Counted from the first letter of the stretch, positions 46,211 through 54,772 are shown. The stretch is 64,000 nt of DNA from Mariluticola halotolerans (GCF_021611515.1 NZ_CP090960.1:1054001-1118000); one strand, 5' to 3'. A program made the numbers and translations. The notes: generated by a model from the sequence alone, not told the origin.

Positions 46211-46320
46211 CCAAACTAGTTTTCAGGTGTGTTCCCGGTGCAATTTGCATGCGTAATGCGATGTGCTAGGCAACAAATTCCGGTTTGGTGGCCACTCAAT
46301 TTTCAGCATGGAGTTCAAGC

Positions 46321-47118
46321 GTGGGTTTTCTGACAAGTCTTTTTGGTGGGACAGGCAATACTGTCGTCACCGTGGTTCTGGCATTGGGCATCGTGCTGGT
46401 GCTGATCGTGCTCGGGCTCTGGGCGCTGAAAATGCTGTTCAATGCCACCAATAGTGTGGGGCGCGGGCGCAATCGCCGCCTGTCGCTGATCGACAGCACG
46501 GCCATTGATTCCAAGCGGCAGCTCATTCTGGTGCGCCGGGACAATGTGGAACATCTGCTGATGGTGGGCGGCGCGCAGGACCTGGTTGTTGAAACCGGCA
46601 TTGAACCGCCTGCGGAACCCGAACCGGTGAAACGTCCCAAACGCCGCATTGTGCCCGCACCCGTGGTGCCCGCCGCCGAGGCCAATACGCCCGCCCCGGC
46701 CCCGGCACCAACGCCCGCGCCTGAACCGGCCCCTGCCCCCATGCCTGCAGCCGCGCCGGCGACCATGGCCGCACCGGCGCCGCAGCCCGAGACGCGCAGT
46801 GACAGCACGGCCGCCATTCCCGAGATTGACCCGGTGACCCCGGACAGCCGTCCGGCGCTGCGCCGCTCGACTTCTCTGCGCCATACCGGCCTGTTGCGCC
46901 CCACAACGCGGGTGGAACCGGCGCTTCATCCCCAACCTTCGGCGGATGAATCCAAGAATGAGGCCGCAGTCGCCAGCGACTCAGTTACACAATCTGAGGA
47001 ACCCAAAGAGCAATCCCGTGCCAAAGCGCCGGTGGTTGACGTGCATAATGACACGGACGGCGGCAACGACAGTGCAAAAGAAGGTGACAGCGACAAGAAG
47101 GCTGAAACAACGCTTTAA
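46321..47118 (+). CDS. fliO: Flagellar biosynthesis protein FliO with Pro/Ala-rich tail
   Basis: A 265-residue protein. After a short N-terminus it has one membrane helix (TVVTVVLALGIVLVLIVLGLWALKMLF) and then the FliO core RNRRLSLIDSTAIDSKRQLILVRRDNVEHLLMVGGAQDLVVETGI. The remaining 165 residues are a Pro/Ala-rich then acidic extension. FliO is an assembly factor for FliP rings. I chose GTG 46321 because GGAG is seven bases upstream; GTG 46288 or TTG 46285 would add residues. The C-terminus overlaps fliP by 35 bases. Confidence 0.85.
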   Translation: MGFLTSLFGGTGNTVVTVVLALGIVLVLIVLGLWALKMLFNATNSVGRGRNRRLSLIDSTAIDSKRQLILVRRDNVEHLLMVGGAQDLVVETGIEPPAEPEPVKRPKRRIVPAPVVPAAEANTPAPAPAPTPAPEPAPAPMPAAAPATMAAPAPQPETRSDSTAAIPEIDPVTPDSRPALRRSTSLRHTGLLRPTTRVEPALHPQPSADESKNEAAVASDSVTQSEEPKEQSRAKAPVVDVHNDTDGGNDSAKEGDSDKKAETTL

Positions 47119-47866
47119 GCCGCTATTGACCAGGCGGGGTGCCCTGGGTCTGGCCGCATTGCTGGCTTTGACCCTGTTGCCCGGCCTGGCGCTTGCCCAG
47201 GACATTTCCATCGATTTTGGCAATGACGCGACGCTGACAGAGCGCGTTATCCAGATGGTTGGGCTGATTACGGTTCTGTCACTGGCCCCCTCGATTCTGG
47301 TCATGGTGACCAGTTTCACGCGCATCGTGATTGTGTTGTCACTGTTGCGCACGGCCATCGGGCTGCAAACCGCGCCGCCCAATTCGGTCATGATTTCGCT
47401 GGCGCTGTTCCTCACCGCCTTCATCATGGCCCCCACCCTGCAGCAGGTCTATGACAATGGCCTTTCGCCGCTGATTGCAGGTGAGATTGAAATGAGCGAG
47501 GCTTTTGACCGCTCGGTTGTGCCGGTGCACACCTTCATGCGCGCCAATGTGCGCGAAAAGGATCTGGAACTGTTTCTGGACATGACCGGCGGTGAACCAC
47601 CCGCCGAGCCGGAAGCCCTGCCCTTGCAGGTTCTGGTGCCCGCCTTCATGATTTCGGAACTGCGCCGCGCCTTTGAAATCGGCTTTCTGCTGTTCGTGCC
47701 GTTTATCGTCATCGACATGATCGTCGCCTCGGTGCTGATGTCGATGGGCATGATGATGTTGCCGCCAGTGGTGATTTCACTGCCCTTCAAGCTGATCTTT
47801 TTCGTGCTGGTGGATGGCTGGCATCTGGTGGCCGGCTCACTGGTGCGCAGTTTCGTCTCGGTTTAG
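47084..47866 (+). CDS. fliP: Flagellar export protein FliP
   Basis: About 260 residues. After a basic start comes a cleavable signal (ALGLAALLALTLLPGLALAQ), then ILVMVTSFTRIVIVLSLLRTAIGLQTAPPNSVMISLALFLTAFIMAPT, VLVPAFMISELRRAFEIGFLLFVPFIVIDMIVASVLMSMGMMMLPP and PFKLIFFVLVDGWHLVAGSLVRSF, the FliP signature. The start is taken as GTG 47084 inside the fliO 3' end, because the signal peptide lies just after it; ATG 47048 is an alternative. It forms the core of the export gate with FliQ and FliR. Confidence 0.93.
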   Translation: MTATRRLKQRFKPLLTRRGALGLAALLALTLLPGLALAQDISIDFGNDATLTERVIQMVGLITVLSLAPSILVMVTSFTRIVIVLSLLRTAIGLQTAPPNSVMISLALFLTAFIMAPTLQQVYDNGLSPLIAGEIEMSEAFDRSVVPVHTFMRANVREKDLELFLDMTGGEPPAEPEALPLQVLVPAFMISELRRAFEIGFLLFVPFIVIDMIVASVLMSMGMMMLPPVVISLPFKLIFFVLVDGWHLVAGSLVRSFVSV

Positions 47867-47964
47867 GCCACGTCCCAGTATTGCGTCTGACACCCTTCGT
47901 CGTCACGAGCGGTCACTGACACTTCCCCGCGTGTGGGGTGCGTGGTGGCATAAAGCTGCGCTTT

Positions 47965-48071
47965 GTCATCCCCGCGCAGGCGGGGATCCAGTGCACCGCG
48001 TCGGCGGTGCGAAGGATGGTTTTCGCGGGCAGGACTGCCCGCAGCTGGATTCCCGTTTTCACGGGAATGAC
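47965..48071 (+). repeat. 107-bp interspersed palindromic repeat, family A (copy 3)
   Basis: Same length and plan as at 27034 and 31635. It lies in the 331-bp gap between the stops of fliP and the large helical-solenoid gene, together with a family B double unit. Confidence 0.85.
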
Positions 48072-48083
48072 GCTGTGGTCCCC

Positions 48084-48167
48084 CAACCCTCATGGTGAGC
48101 CTGTCGAACCATACTGGTTTTAAAACCGTGCCCGCCGCCCATCCTTCGACAGGCTCAGGATGAGGGT
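48084..48167 (+). repeat. Interspersed palindromic repeat, family B (double unit)
   Basis: Two inverted units, GTGAGCCTGTCGAACC and ATCCTTCGACAGGCTCAGG, about 35 bp apart. The A-then-B order with about 12 bp between them is the same as at 31635-31833. Confidence 0.8.
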
Positions 48168-48197
48168 GGTGTTAAGGCAACGCCCCAGGCTCGTCGG

Positions 48198-51100
48198 CTA
48201 AGCGTCTGTGCCCGGCGCTGCGAGGCGTGGGGCCAGGGCGCCGTCCATGCCATAGGTTTCGCCATAGGTGGCCAGAAACGCATTGAGTGAGTCTGCGCCG
48301 GACACCTCGGCGGCCAGTTTGCGGAATTCGAGGCTGGTGACCTCGACCCGCCCGGTGACGAAATTGAACAGCGGCCATTCCGGGGTTTCGGACATGCGGT
48401 CGCTATAGCGTTCGCGCAACCGGGTGATACCAATCCGGTCATCATCGAGCACAAAGCCCACCGCTGCCTTGACGATATTCAGCCGCGCATGCTGTGAAAA
48501 GCCCCCCTCGGCGCTGGCATTTGCATAAAGGCGTTCGAGAATTTCGCTGGCCCTGCCGTAACGCTTGGCGCGCCATTCGGCATCCACCCGCAAGAGGTCG
48601 GCATCGCGCCCGTCGAGACGGGAGAGAATATCTAGCGCCAGATCCTGCCGCCCGGCATCGACCATGGCACGCGCCTCGAGAATGCGGCGCTGCCGCTCGA
48701 GATTGGGTGAGATGCCGGCAAGCCTTGTGGCATTGAGGGTATCGAGCGCCAGATCGGGTTTGCGATCGGCGAGATAGATCACGGCCAGATCGGCGGCAAT
48801 CTGGGCCTTTGCCGCGCCATCGAGGCGGTTATCGACCTGATATTGCAGCAATTCTGAGGCCTGGGCCAAAAGGTCGAACTTGACGAGGCGACGGGCAAGA
48901 TTGCGCACCATTTCGTCGCCACGCGCACCGGCCGGCGTCAGCTCGCGGAAATCGTAATAAAGGGTCAGCGCATCGATGGGCTGCATGGAATCGGCGCGGC
49001 CATTGAGATAAAGGTCGGCGAAATTGGCCCGCGCCTCTTCCATCAGGTCATAAGCTGCATCGCTGTCCGGATGGGCGGTGGCGAGAGCCCGCACGGTCTC
49101 GAATGCCTCGCGATAGGCGCTGTTGCGGAAATTGAGCTCGGCCAGCATTTTGAGCATTTTGGCTTCAAGCTCATTGCCGCGCCAGACAGCAGCCTCGGTG
49201 GCCAAAGTGTCAGCAGCAAGCGCTGTGTCCAGCCGGTCCATGCGGTCGAGCAACGCCATGGTGCGATAGACAGCCTCGGCATGGGTGGGGCGAATATCGG
49301 CGGTGAGCACCTGCCCATAGGTATCCAGCGCCTCATCGAACCGCCCCGCCGCCTCATCGACCCGGGCCGAGAGAATTTCATAACGGCTGAGCATTTCCGG
49401 ATCGAGCGCGGCTGTGTCGACCAGACCGAAAAAGCGGGTGGCTGTTGCGATATCGTTTTCCTCGACTGCGGCCTCAATACCGGCAAGCAGGAACCGCTCG
49501 CGCACAAAGGCGGGATAGTCGTCAATCGAAGGCGTGGCGGAAATCGCGTCACGCAGGGCCCCGGAGAATTCATCATTACCGACACGGGCAATGGTGCGCC
49601 AGATGAGGGCATCGGGCTTGGCGGACATGGTCTCGGAATTGAGCACCTTGAGCGCTTCATCCCAGCGGTCCGCCATTGTGGTTGCTGCCGCAACGGCCAG
49701 ATCGACCGGCTCAACCAGTTCCGGGATTGTGACATCACGCTGGAGGACCTTGAGCACGCCCAGCGCTTCATAGGGCAACTGGTTGGCCAGCAGGAAGCGG
49801 CCCAGCTCGAAGCGGGCCCCGTCGAGCTGGCGGCGTTCTGCGTCAGCGGCCATTTGCATCAGGTCATCGGCGCGGGCCACCAGCCTGCCGGGATTTTCCT
49901 CGATCAGCGCGGTCAGGTCGAGAAAGCCATCGCGCTGGCGGCCCGCCGCGTCACCCTCGGCCGCGCGGGCGACCACGGGGGTGGAGACAATCAGGCCGCG
50001 CTTGGCGCGAATGACGGCATTCTGGTCTTCGATATCGACCGTTACATCCTCGTGCAGCGGCTGGATGACCAGACCATGCACCGAACGCAGGGCGGCGAAA
50101 TCGACATATTCAAGATCGCGGACAATGCCCCGCGAGGGCGGGAATGCGGTGACGACTTCCAGCACGTCGCCCACTTCGGGATCACGCAATTGATGCACTT
50201 TGGCGGGGCGGTTCATGTCGGCGGTGACTTCGAACAGCCCTTCTTCATTCTGCCGCCGGTTGAGGGCCACCAGTTCGGCGGGGGCCAGCACCATATCGCC
50301 GAGCGAGAGGACCCACGAGCGCCCCTCGGAACCGAGAGTCGCCAGCCGGTCGACCGCAAGCGAAATACGCACGACCGAGGTTTCGCCGGCCGGGACCACG
50401 GAAAATTCGCGGGCGATCCTGGCCATATCAGCATCATCAGCCGGTGCGCCAATGGTCGCTTTGGTGTCGAACACCATCCAGAGCGTGTCGGCGCGGCGGA
50501 AAACGGCCGCGGCGGTTTCCTCCTCAAACGGGAAAACGACGCGCAGTGTGGAGCCGATCTTGTTGACATAAGGGGTGATATGGACCGCTGCCTGCTGTTT
50601 GGGCACATCCAGCGTCACACCGGCGTCTGCCGCCTCCGGTTCGGGCGTGGCCATCTCGCCGGGCGTCGCTGCGCCATCGGGCAGCAGCGCTGAGAGATCA
50701 ACCTCGGTCGGCTGCGGGTTAAGCAGGTCGAAATCGATCACATATTGCCGGTTCGAAAGCGCATAAAAGCGCGGGGTCACGCCTTCGGCGGTTTTAAGGG
50801 TCACCCGGCTGCCGGTTGCATCGACCTCATCTTCAACCGCAAGGATTTCCGCGGGCAGATCCGATTCCAGCGCATATAGATCTATCGGCACCGGCCAATC
50901 GAAGCTGAGTTCGCCTTTGCCTTCGGCAAAGCTGAAATCGGCTTTTACATCAATGCTCCAGTCGACCATCAGGCGCACAAATGTGGGGTGCCGCCCGACA
51001 CGCACGCTGGCGGTGGGCTTGTTGAGACGGGCATATTCCGCCTTGCGCTTCTGCTCGGCGACATTGACGGCATCGCGGGCACGTTTGGAGAGCTTTTCCA

Positions 51101-51563
51101 CCACCTCGCGCGGCAGGCCCGGCTCAAGCCCCTGCCAGTCCGGGGCCAGAATATCGATATAAAGGCTTTCGCCGGCCTCGGTGGTATTGACGCGGAAATC
51201 GCGGCGCAGACCCAGCCGAAGGCCCTTGTTATCCGGATCGACACGGGCAGCGGAGATGAATTTGGGCAGCTTTTCCGCAAGATCCGGCCAGGAGATATTG
51301 ATCGGCGTGTCAAAGGTCACGACCATGACGCCATTATCCCAGCTGGCTTCATAGGCGGGCATTTCCAGCCGCTCGGGAAAGGTGAGGATCAGGCGGGCAT
51401 AATTTGCATGTTCCTCGGTCTGGATATCGGCTGGTTCGAGATTGCTGATATCCTGCTGGGCAAGGGCTGTGGCCGCCAGAAAGACACAAGCCAGCAGGGC
51501 CGCCGCGCACAAGCGCAAGGCGGCAAGTCCTGCACTTGCCATGGTCGTTACTCTGGTTGTCAT
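48198..51563 (-). CDS. Large periplasmic protein: AMIN-like N-terminus and helical (TPR-like) solenoid
   Basis: A 1121-residue protein with a signal peptide (LRLCAAALLACVFLAATALAQ). Residues about 45-145 (YARLILTFPERLEM, VMVVTFDTPINISWPDLAEKLPKFISAARVDP, LRLGLRRDFRV) look like an AMIN-type beta-sandwich, and two more beta-rich blocks follow to about residue 540. Residues from about 555 to the end are helical TPR-like units, for example YEILSARVDEAAGRFDEALDTYGQVL and LAVIYLADRKPDLALDTLNATRLA. Related proteins occur beside motE and fliL in other alphaproteobacteria, but I know of no assigned role. It may anchor or organise the flagellar motor at the cell wall. It is 92 bp after motE. Confidence 0.75.
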   Translation of the reverse strand: MTTRVTTMASAGLAALRLCAAALLACVFLAATALAQQDISNLEPADIQTEEHANYARLILTFPERLEMPAYEASWDNGVMVVTFDTPINISWPDLAEKLPKFISAARVDPDNKGLRLGLRRDFRVNTTEAGESLYIDILAPDWQGLEPGLPREVVEKLSKRARDAVNVAEQKRKAEYARLNKPTASVRVGRHPTFVRLMVDWSIDVKADFSFAEGKGELSFDWPVPIDLYALESDLPAEILAVEDEVDATGSRVTLKTAEGVTPRFYALSNRQYVIDFDLLNPQPTEVDLSALLPDGAATPGEMATPEPEAADAGVTLDVPKQQAAVHITPYVNKIGSTLRVVFPFEEETAAAVFRRADTLWMVFDTKATIGAPADDADMARIAREFSVVPAGETSVVRISLAVDRLATLGSEGRSWVLSLGDMVLAPAELVALNRRQNEEGLFEVTADMNRPAKVHQLRDPEVGDVLEVVTAFPPSRGIVRDLEYVDFAALRSVHGLVIQPLHEDVTVDIEDQNAVIRAKRGLIVSTPVVARAAEGDAAGRQRDGFLDLTALIEENPGRLVARADDLMQMAADAERRQLDGARFELGRFLLANQLPYEALGVLKVLQRDVTIPELVEPVDLAVAAATTMADRWDEALKVLNSETMSAKPDALIWRTIARVGNDEFSGALRDAISATPSIDDYPAFVRERFLLAGIEAAVEENDIATATRFFGLVDTAALDPEMLSRYEILSARVDEAAGRFDEALDTYGQVLTADIRPTHAEAVYRTMALLDRMDRLDTALAADTLATEAAVWRGNELEAKMLKMLAELNFRNSAYREAFETVRALATAHPDSDAAYDLMEEARANFADLYLNGRADSMQPIDALTLYYDFRELTPAGARGDEMVRNLARRLVKFDLLAQASELLQYQVDNRLDGAAKAQIAADLAVIYLADRKPDLALDTLNATRLAGISPNLERQRRILEARAMVDAGRQDLALDILSRLDGRDADLLRVDAEWRAKRYGRASEILERLYANASAEGGFSQHARLNIVKAAVGFVLDDDRIGITRLRERYSDRMSETPEWPLFNFVTGRVEVTSLEFRKLAAEVSGADSLNAFLATYGETYGMDGALAPRLAAPGTDA

Positions 51564-51655
51564 TGTCGGCCGCTTGTCACCGTCAGATCATTGAGGGGCC
51601 AGCTTATGCCGTTTCTCTTTAACGCCCTCTTACCCATAGGGGTTTTGACGTCCGG

Positions 51656-52402
51656 CTATTGGCCGACGATCTGGGGGAGATTGGCCATATCCTCGATTTC
51701 ACCGTCCAGCGCCGGTTCCGGCTGCACGGCGGCGAGGCCAAGGGTGAGCTCCTGCGCCCGGTCTGTCGACATTTTGGCCAGAACCGGGGCGAGCTTGCGC
51801 GGGTTCATATTGCGGGCGACCCGCAGCAGCACTTCCATGTCGAGACTGTCAAAGATCGCAGCGGCGTCGCCAGGCTTCATGGTTTCATACATGCTGACAA
51901 CGCCGGCAAACTGGGTGTCGTCCATCGCCTTTTTCTCGTCGACCAGCGCGTTGATGCGGCTTTCGATGGCCTCGAGGCTGGCAATGCGCTCGGCCAGGCG
52001 CTTTTCGGCGGCTTCCACCAAGGCGTTGCGCGCTTCCAGATTTTTGGCGAGGATGTCGAGTTCGCCGCGCCGCTCGCTGAGACGCTCAAGCACGGCGCGT
52101 TCGGTCTGATCGACCCCGTCGGTCGAGCCGATGGCAATCTTGTCGCCGTTATTGTTCTCGGTCATGGGCACAGCATCGAGCTGATTGGTGCTCACGGGTG
52201 CCTGTTCAGCCCTGGAGAACAGGTTTTCCGAGGCCCTGCCCGCGGCCAGCTCCGTTTCCTTGGAGACTTCCATTTGCTGCGCGCGCGCCGTATTTGCGCC
52301 GGTCAGCACGTAGCCGCCATCGGTGACGATGCCCACTGTCTTCAAAACGAGAAGTGCGAAGGCTGCAAATACAACTATCGGCAGCAGGCGAATTGATTTC
52401 AC
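51656..52402 (-). CDS. motE: MotE-type flagellar chaperone (MgtE N-domain fold)
   Basis: A 248-residue protein with an N-terminal signal or anchor (LPIVVFAAFALLVLKTVGIV), a long coiled coil (LSERRGELDILAKNLEARNALVEAAEKRLAERIASLEAIESRINAL) and a C-terminal MgtE_N-like domain (MYETMKPGDAAAIFDSLDMEVLLRVARNMNPRKLAPVLAKM). In Sinorhizobium MotE is a periplasmic chaperone for MotC; similar genes next to fliL/fliM are common in alphaproteobacteria. motA/B are not in the window. It overlaps the upstream gene by four bases. Confidence 0.85.
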   Translation of the reverse strand: MKSIRLLPIVVFAAFALLVLKTVGIVTDGGYVLTGANTARAQQMEVSKETELAAGRASENLFSRAEQAPVSTNQLDAVPMTENNNGDKIAIGSTDGVDQTERAVLERLSERRGELDILAKNLEARNALVEAAEKRLAERIASLEAIESRINALVDEKKAMDDTQFAGVVSMYETMKPGDAAAIFDSLDMEVLLRVARNMNPRKLAPVLAKMSTDRAQELTLGLAAVQPEPALDGEIEDMANLPQIVGQ

Positions 52403-52878
52403 GCAGCGCTCTCCCGGCGGCGTTGATGGGCGGCAAGCCGTTCAAGCGCGGCCTGTGCCCCCTTGGCAGAGGGTGCGATCGGCCCGTCGCCGGGCAGCGG
52501 GGCTTTGACCTGGGCTTGCGGCGCGGGGGCGGCAGGCGCCTGATTGCGGCGCACCGTGTCGGTGACGCGGGCAATGCGGTCCATAACCGTGCGGCCGGCG
52601 GTGACGTGATTGGCCAGTTCCACGGCGAAGCGGTCTGCCTCCTCCATGCGGCTGGTCAGGGTGGCGTCGGCTTCTGTTGCCGCTTCCCGCAAGCCCTTGA
52701 TGGCGCTATTGGCCATGTCGGTGGCACGGATCAGATCGCCGATCATCTGTTTTAGGGCGTCGCGATCCGCATGCAGTTTCTTCAGCCTGTCGTTGAGCAG
52801 GATGCAATAACCAATGGTCAGCATCAGCAGCACGGCAACCGCACTCTCAACAATAATTCCAAAAGGTAGGCTACTCAT
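52399..52878 (-). CDS. DUF6468 protein, PflI-like
   Basis: A 159-residue bitopic protein with a short N-terminus, one membrane helix (VESAVAVLLMLTIGYCILL), a cytoplasmic coiled coil (NDRLKKLHADRDALKQMIGDLIRATDMANSAIKGLREAATEADATL) and a Pro/Ala-rich tail. Its place after fliM, single helix and proline-rich tail match Caulobacter PflI, which positions the polar flagellum; equivalence is inferred, not shown. It overlaps both fliM and motE by four bases, so all three are translationally coupled. Confidence 0.7.
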   Translation of the reverse strand: MSSLPFGIIVESAVAVLLMLTIGYCILLNDRLKKLHADRDALKQMIGDLIRATDMANSAIKGLREAATEADATLTSRMEEADRFAVELANHVTAGRTVMDRIARVTDTVRRNQAPAAPAPQAQVKAPLPGDGPIAPSAKGAQAALERLAAHQRRRESAA

Positions 52879-54062
52879 TTTTGATTCTCCGCCTGCTCTT
52901 CAATCGCGTCAAATACCGCCATGGTCACCTTGGGCGGGTTCAATGGCCGGGCCACACGAACGGAGATATTTTTACCGATATGCCCCATTACGGCGTCTGT
53001 CAGATGGACATTGCCGCATTTGAGTTTGACCGGATCTGACGGTGAGCGTTCAAACATGAGCGTTTCACCTTCCTTGAGCCCCATAACGTGCGACAACGGA
53101 AGATCGGCCTCATGCAATACCGCCTCGATTTCCGTGTCCGCCGAGAAAATTTCTGTCGCGAGATGCCCCTCCCAGGTTGGATCGCGACCGAATTTCTCAC
53201 CCATGAACATCTGCAAGAGCTGTTCACGAATCGGTTCGATTGTAGCGTATGGCAGCAAAATCTCGATCTTGCCGCCACGATCATCCATATCAATTCGCAA
53301 CTCAACTAGGATTGCGGCATTGGCAGGACGCGAGATGGCGGCGAATCTTGGATTAGTTTCAAGGCGTTCGAGGTTAAAGTGAACCTGGGTTAGCGGTTCA
53401 AATGCCTTGTGCGTATCTTCCAGAATGACCTCGATCATGCGCCGGGCGAGTGCCATTTCGATGGTCGTGTAGGGCCGGCCCTCGACCCGCACCACGCTGG
53501 AACCGCGCCGACCGCCCAGCAGGACGTCGATCATCGAATAAATCAGGCTGCTATCAACGGTCAGAAGGCCAAAATTTTCCCATTCCTCGGCCTTGATCAC
53601 GCTGAGGATGGCGGGCAGTGGAATTGAATTGAGATAATCGCCGAACCGCACCGAGGTGATCGAATCGAGCGAGACTTCGACATTGTCCGAGGTAAAATTG
53701 CGCAAAGAGGTCGTGGCCAGCCGCACAAGGCGGTCGAACACGATTTCGAGCATGGGCAGGCGTTCGTAGGAAACCAGCGCCGAATTGATCAGCGCCTGTA
53801 CGCCTGACAGTTCAACACCACCCCCGGCATTGGGATCGAAGCCAAGCAGACTGTCGATCTCGTCCTGATTGAGCACCTTGTCGACACCGGGTTCGGCATC
53901 CTCGTCGCCATCGCCGTCGATCATGGCGGCCCATTCGGCAGCCATGGCATCGTCATCGGGCGCGTCAGCGTCGGCTGCGGCCTCAGTGTCGGTACCGGTA
54001 TCCAGCCCCAGCTCGCCAAGGCCCCAGTCGTCCGAGAGTTTATCCTGATCCGGATCCGCCAA
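52875..54062 (-). CDS. fliM: Flagellar motor switch protein FliM
   Basis: A 395-residue C-ring protein. The acidic N-terminus continues to LNQDEIDSLLGF, the usual FliM start motif near residue 65. The middle domain has MLEIVFDRLVRLATTSLRNFTSDNVEVSL and GRRGSSVVRVEGRPYTTIE, and the C-terminal SpoA-like domain has FERSPSDPVKLKCGNVHLTDAVMGHIGKNISVRV. The N-terminal ~60 residues are longer and more acidic than in E. coli, which is usual in alphaproteobacteria. It lies 9 bp after fliL. Confidence 0.96.
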   Translation of the reverse strand: MADPDQDKLSDDWGLGELGLDTGTDTEAAADADAPDDDAMAAEWAAMIDGDGDEDAEPGVDKVLNQDEIDSLLGFDPNAGGGVELSGVQALINSALVSYERLPMLEIVFDRLVRLATTSLRNFTSDNVEVSLDSITSVRFGDYLNSIPLPAILSVIKAEEWENFGLLTVDSSLIYSMIDVLLGGRRGSSVVRVEGRPYTTIEMALARRMIEVILEDTHKAFEPLTQVHFNLERLETNPRFAAISRPANAAILVELRIDMDDRGGKIEILLPYATIEPIREQLLQMFMGEKFGRDPTWEGHLATEIFSADTEIEAVLHEADLPLSHVMGLKEGETLMFERSPSDPVKLKCGNVHLTDAVMGHIGKNISVRVARPLNPPKVTMAVFDAIEEQAENQK

Positions 54063-54071
54063 AACCTTCTC

Positions 54072-54563
54072 CTATTGCACCAGGATTTCTTTGAACAGCA
54101 CACTGTCGACATGGGCGGGATAGATCGCCAGGTTGACGCGGCGGCGCAATTCTTCCTTCAGCCGGTATATGCCCGCAGACCCCTCAAGATCACTCCGGCG
54201 CAGTTCGCGCAGATAGACCTGAAAGGCATCGCGCACGCGGGTCATGCGCGGTTCGACGATTTCCAGCATCTCTTCATCGCTCAATTCCAGCGAGACCGTG
54301 AGCTTGAGAAATTTGGGGTCCTCATTGCCATCGGTGCTGAGATTGACCGTCATGGTGGGGATATCGAAGAAATAGGTCGGCTTGACCTCGGCCAGCGCCG
54401 GGTCTTTATTCTTGTCACCACTGAACACCAGGAAATAGGCAGCCGCGCCCCCGCCCAGCAGCAGAACCACAAGGGCCGCGCCGATAATAATAAAGAGCTT
54501 TTTACGGCTCTTCGGCTCCGCTTCCTGCGGTGCGTCTTCGCCGGCCTCGACCTCATCGGTCAT
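54072..54563 (-). CDS. fliL: Flagellar basal body-associated protein FliL
   Basis: A 163-residue inner-membrane protein with a charged N-terminus, one helix (LFIIIGAALVVLLLGGGAAAYFLVF) and a periplasmic domain with YFFDIPTMTVNLSTDGNEDPKFLKLTVSLELSD. FliL surrounds the stator and modulates torque. It opens the fliL-fliM-PflI-like-motE unit. A CtrA-type box and a 13-bp FlbD-like element lie upstream. Confidence 0.95.
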   Translation of the reverse strand: MTDEVEAGEDAPQEAEPKSRKKLFIIIGAALVVLLLGGGAAAYFLVFSGDKNKDPALAEVKPTYFFDIPTMTVNLSTDGNEDPKFLKLTVSLELSDEEMLEIVEPRMTRVRDAFQVYLRELRRSDLEGSAGIYRLKEELRRRVNLAIYPAHVDSVLFKEILVQ

Positions 54564-54624
54564 TATACCCGCAGCCCCCTGAACTTCAGCTGTTACTCAT
54601 TGCGACCAGCTAAATGGCGGATGG

Positions 54625-54639
54625 TTAACGAATGGTTAC
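54625..54639. promoter_or_regulatory. CtrA-type box TTAA-N7-TTAC (fliL)
   Basis: TTAA at 54625-54628 and TTAC at 54636-54639, seven bases apart, one mismatch from the CtrA consensus. It lies 62-76 bp before the fliL ATG, suited to a CtrA-activated fliL promoter. Confidence 0.5.
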
Positions 54640-54654
54640 TCTTTTGCAGCTCCC

Positions 54655-54667
54655 GGCAATTTTTGCC
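54655..54667. promoter_or_regulatory. Candidate FlbD-type element, GGCAA-N3-YTGCC (fliL/flgF)
   Basis: GGCAATTTTTGCC lies within a larger palindrome CCCGGCAATTTTTGCCCGG (54652-54670). It is about 90 bp upstream of the flgF sigma-54 promoter, an enhancer-like position, and 16 bp beyond the fliL CtrA-type box. Confidence 0.5.
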
Positions 54668-54684
54668 CGGTAAAATTTACCCCG

Positions 54685-54702
54685 CCCGGCAGGCTTGCAC
54701 AG
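54685..54702. promoter_or_regulatory. Second related element (box B) upstream of flgF
   Basis: CCCGGCAGGCTTGCACAG closely resembles CCCGGCAAGAATTGCACAG at 63701-63719 in the fliX/flgI region; it differs by one base in length and a few internal bases. It lies 56-73 bp upstream of the flgF sigma-54 promoter. Confidence 0.4.
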
Positions 54703-54757
54703 AAGCTCCCACCACGCCTTTTCAGTCAAACATCTGATTTTATTCAATTTTTATAGT

Positions 54758-54772
54758 TGGCACGCTTTCTGC
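54758..54772 (+). promoter_or_regulatory. Sigma-54 promoter of flgF
   Basis: TGGCAC, five bases, CTGC, with GG and GC exactly at -24/-12 spacing (GG 54759-54760, GC 54771-54772). Transcription should start about 54783, and the flgF ATG is at 54840. The same form is seen at 63827-63841. Confidence 0.8.

Noticed and set aside
46220-46260. Possible sigma-54 promoter for fliO (GG and GC near 46238-46248)
   Set aside because: The GG-to-GC spacing is 10 bp, not the required 12; I do not count it.
49071-50693. 540-codon plus-strand frame opposite the large helical-solenoid gene
   Set aside because: Composition is His/Gly-rich and low in domain character; the minus-strand frame has a signal peptide and regular secondary structure.
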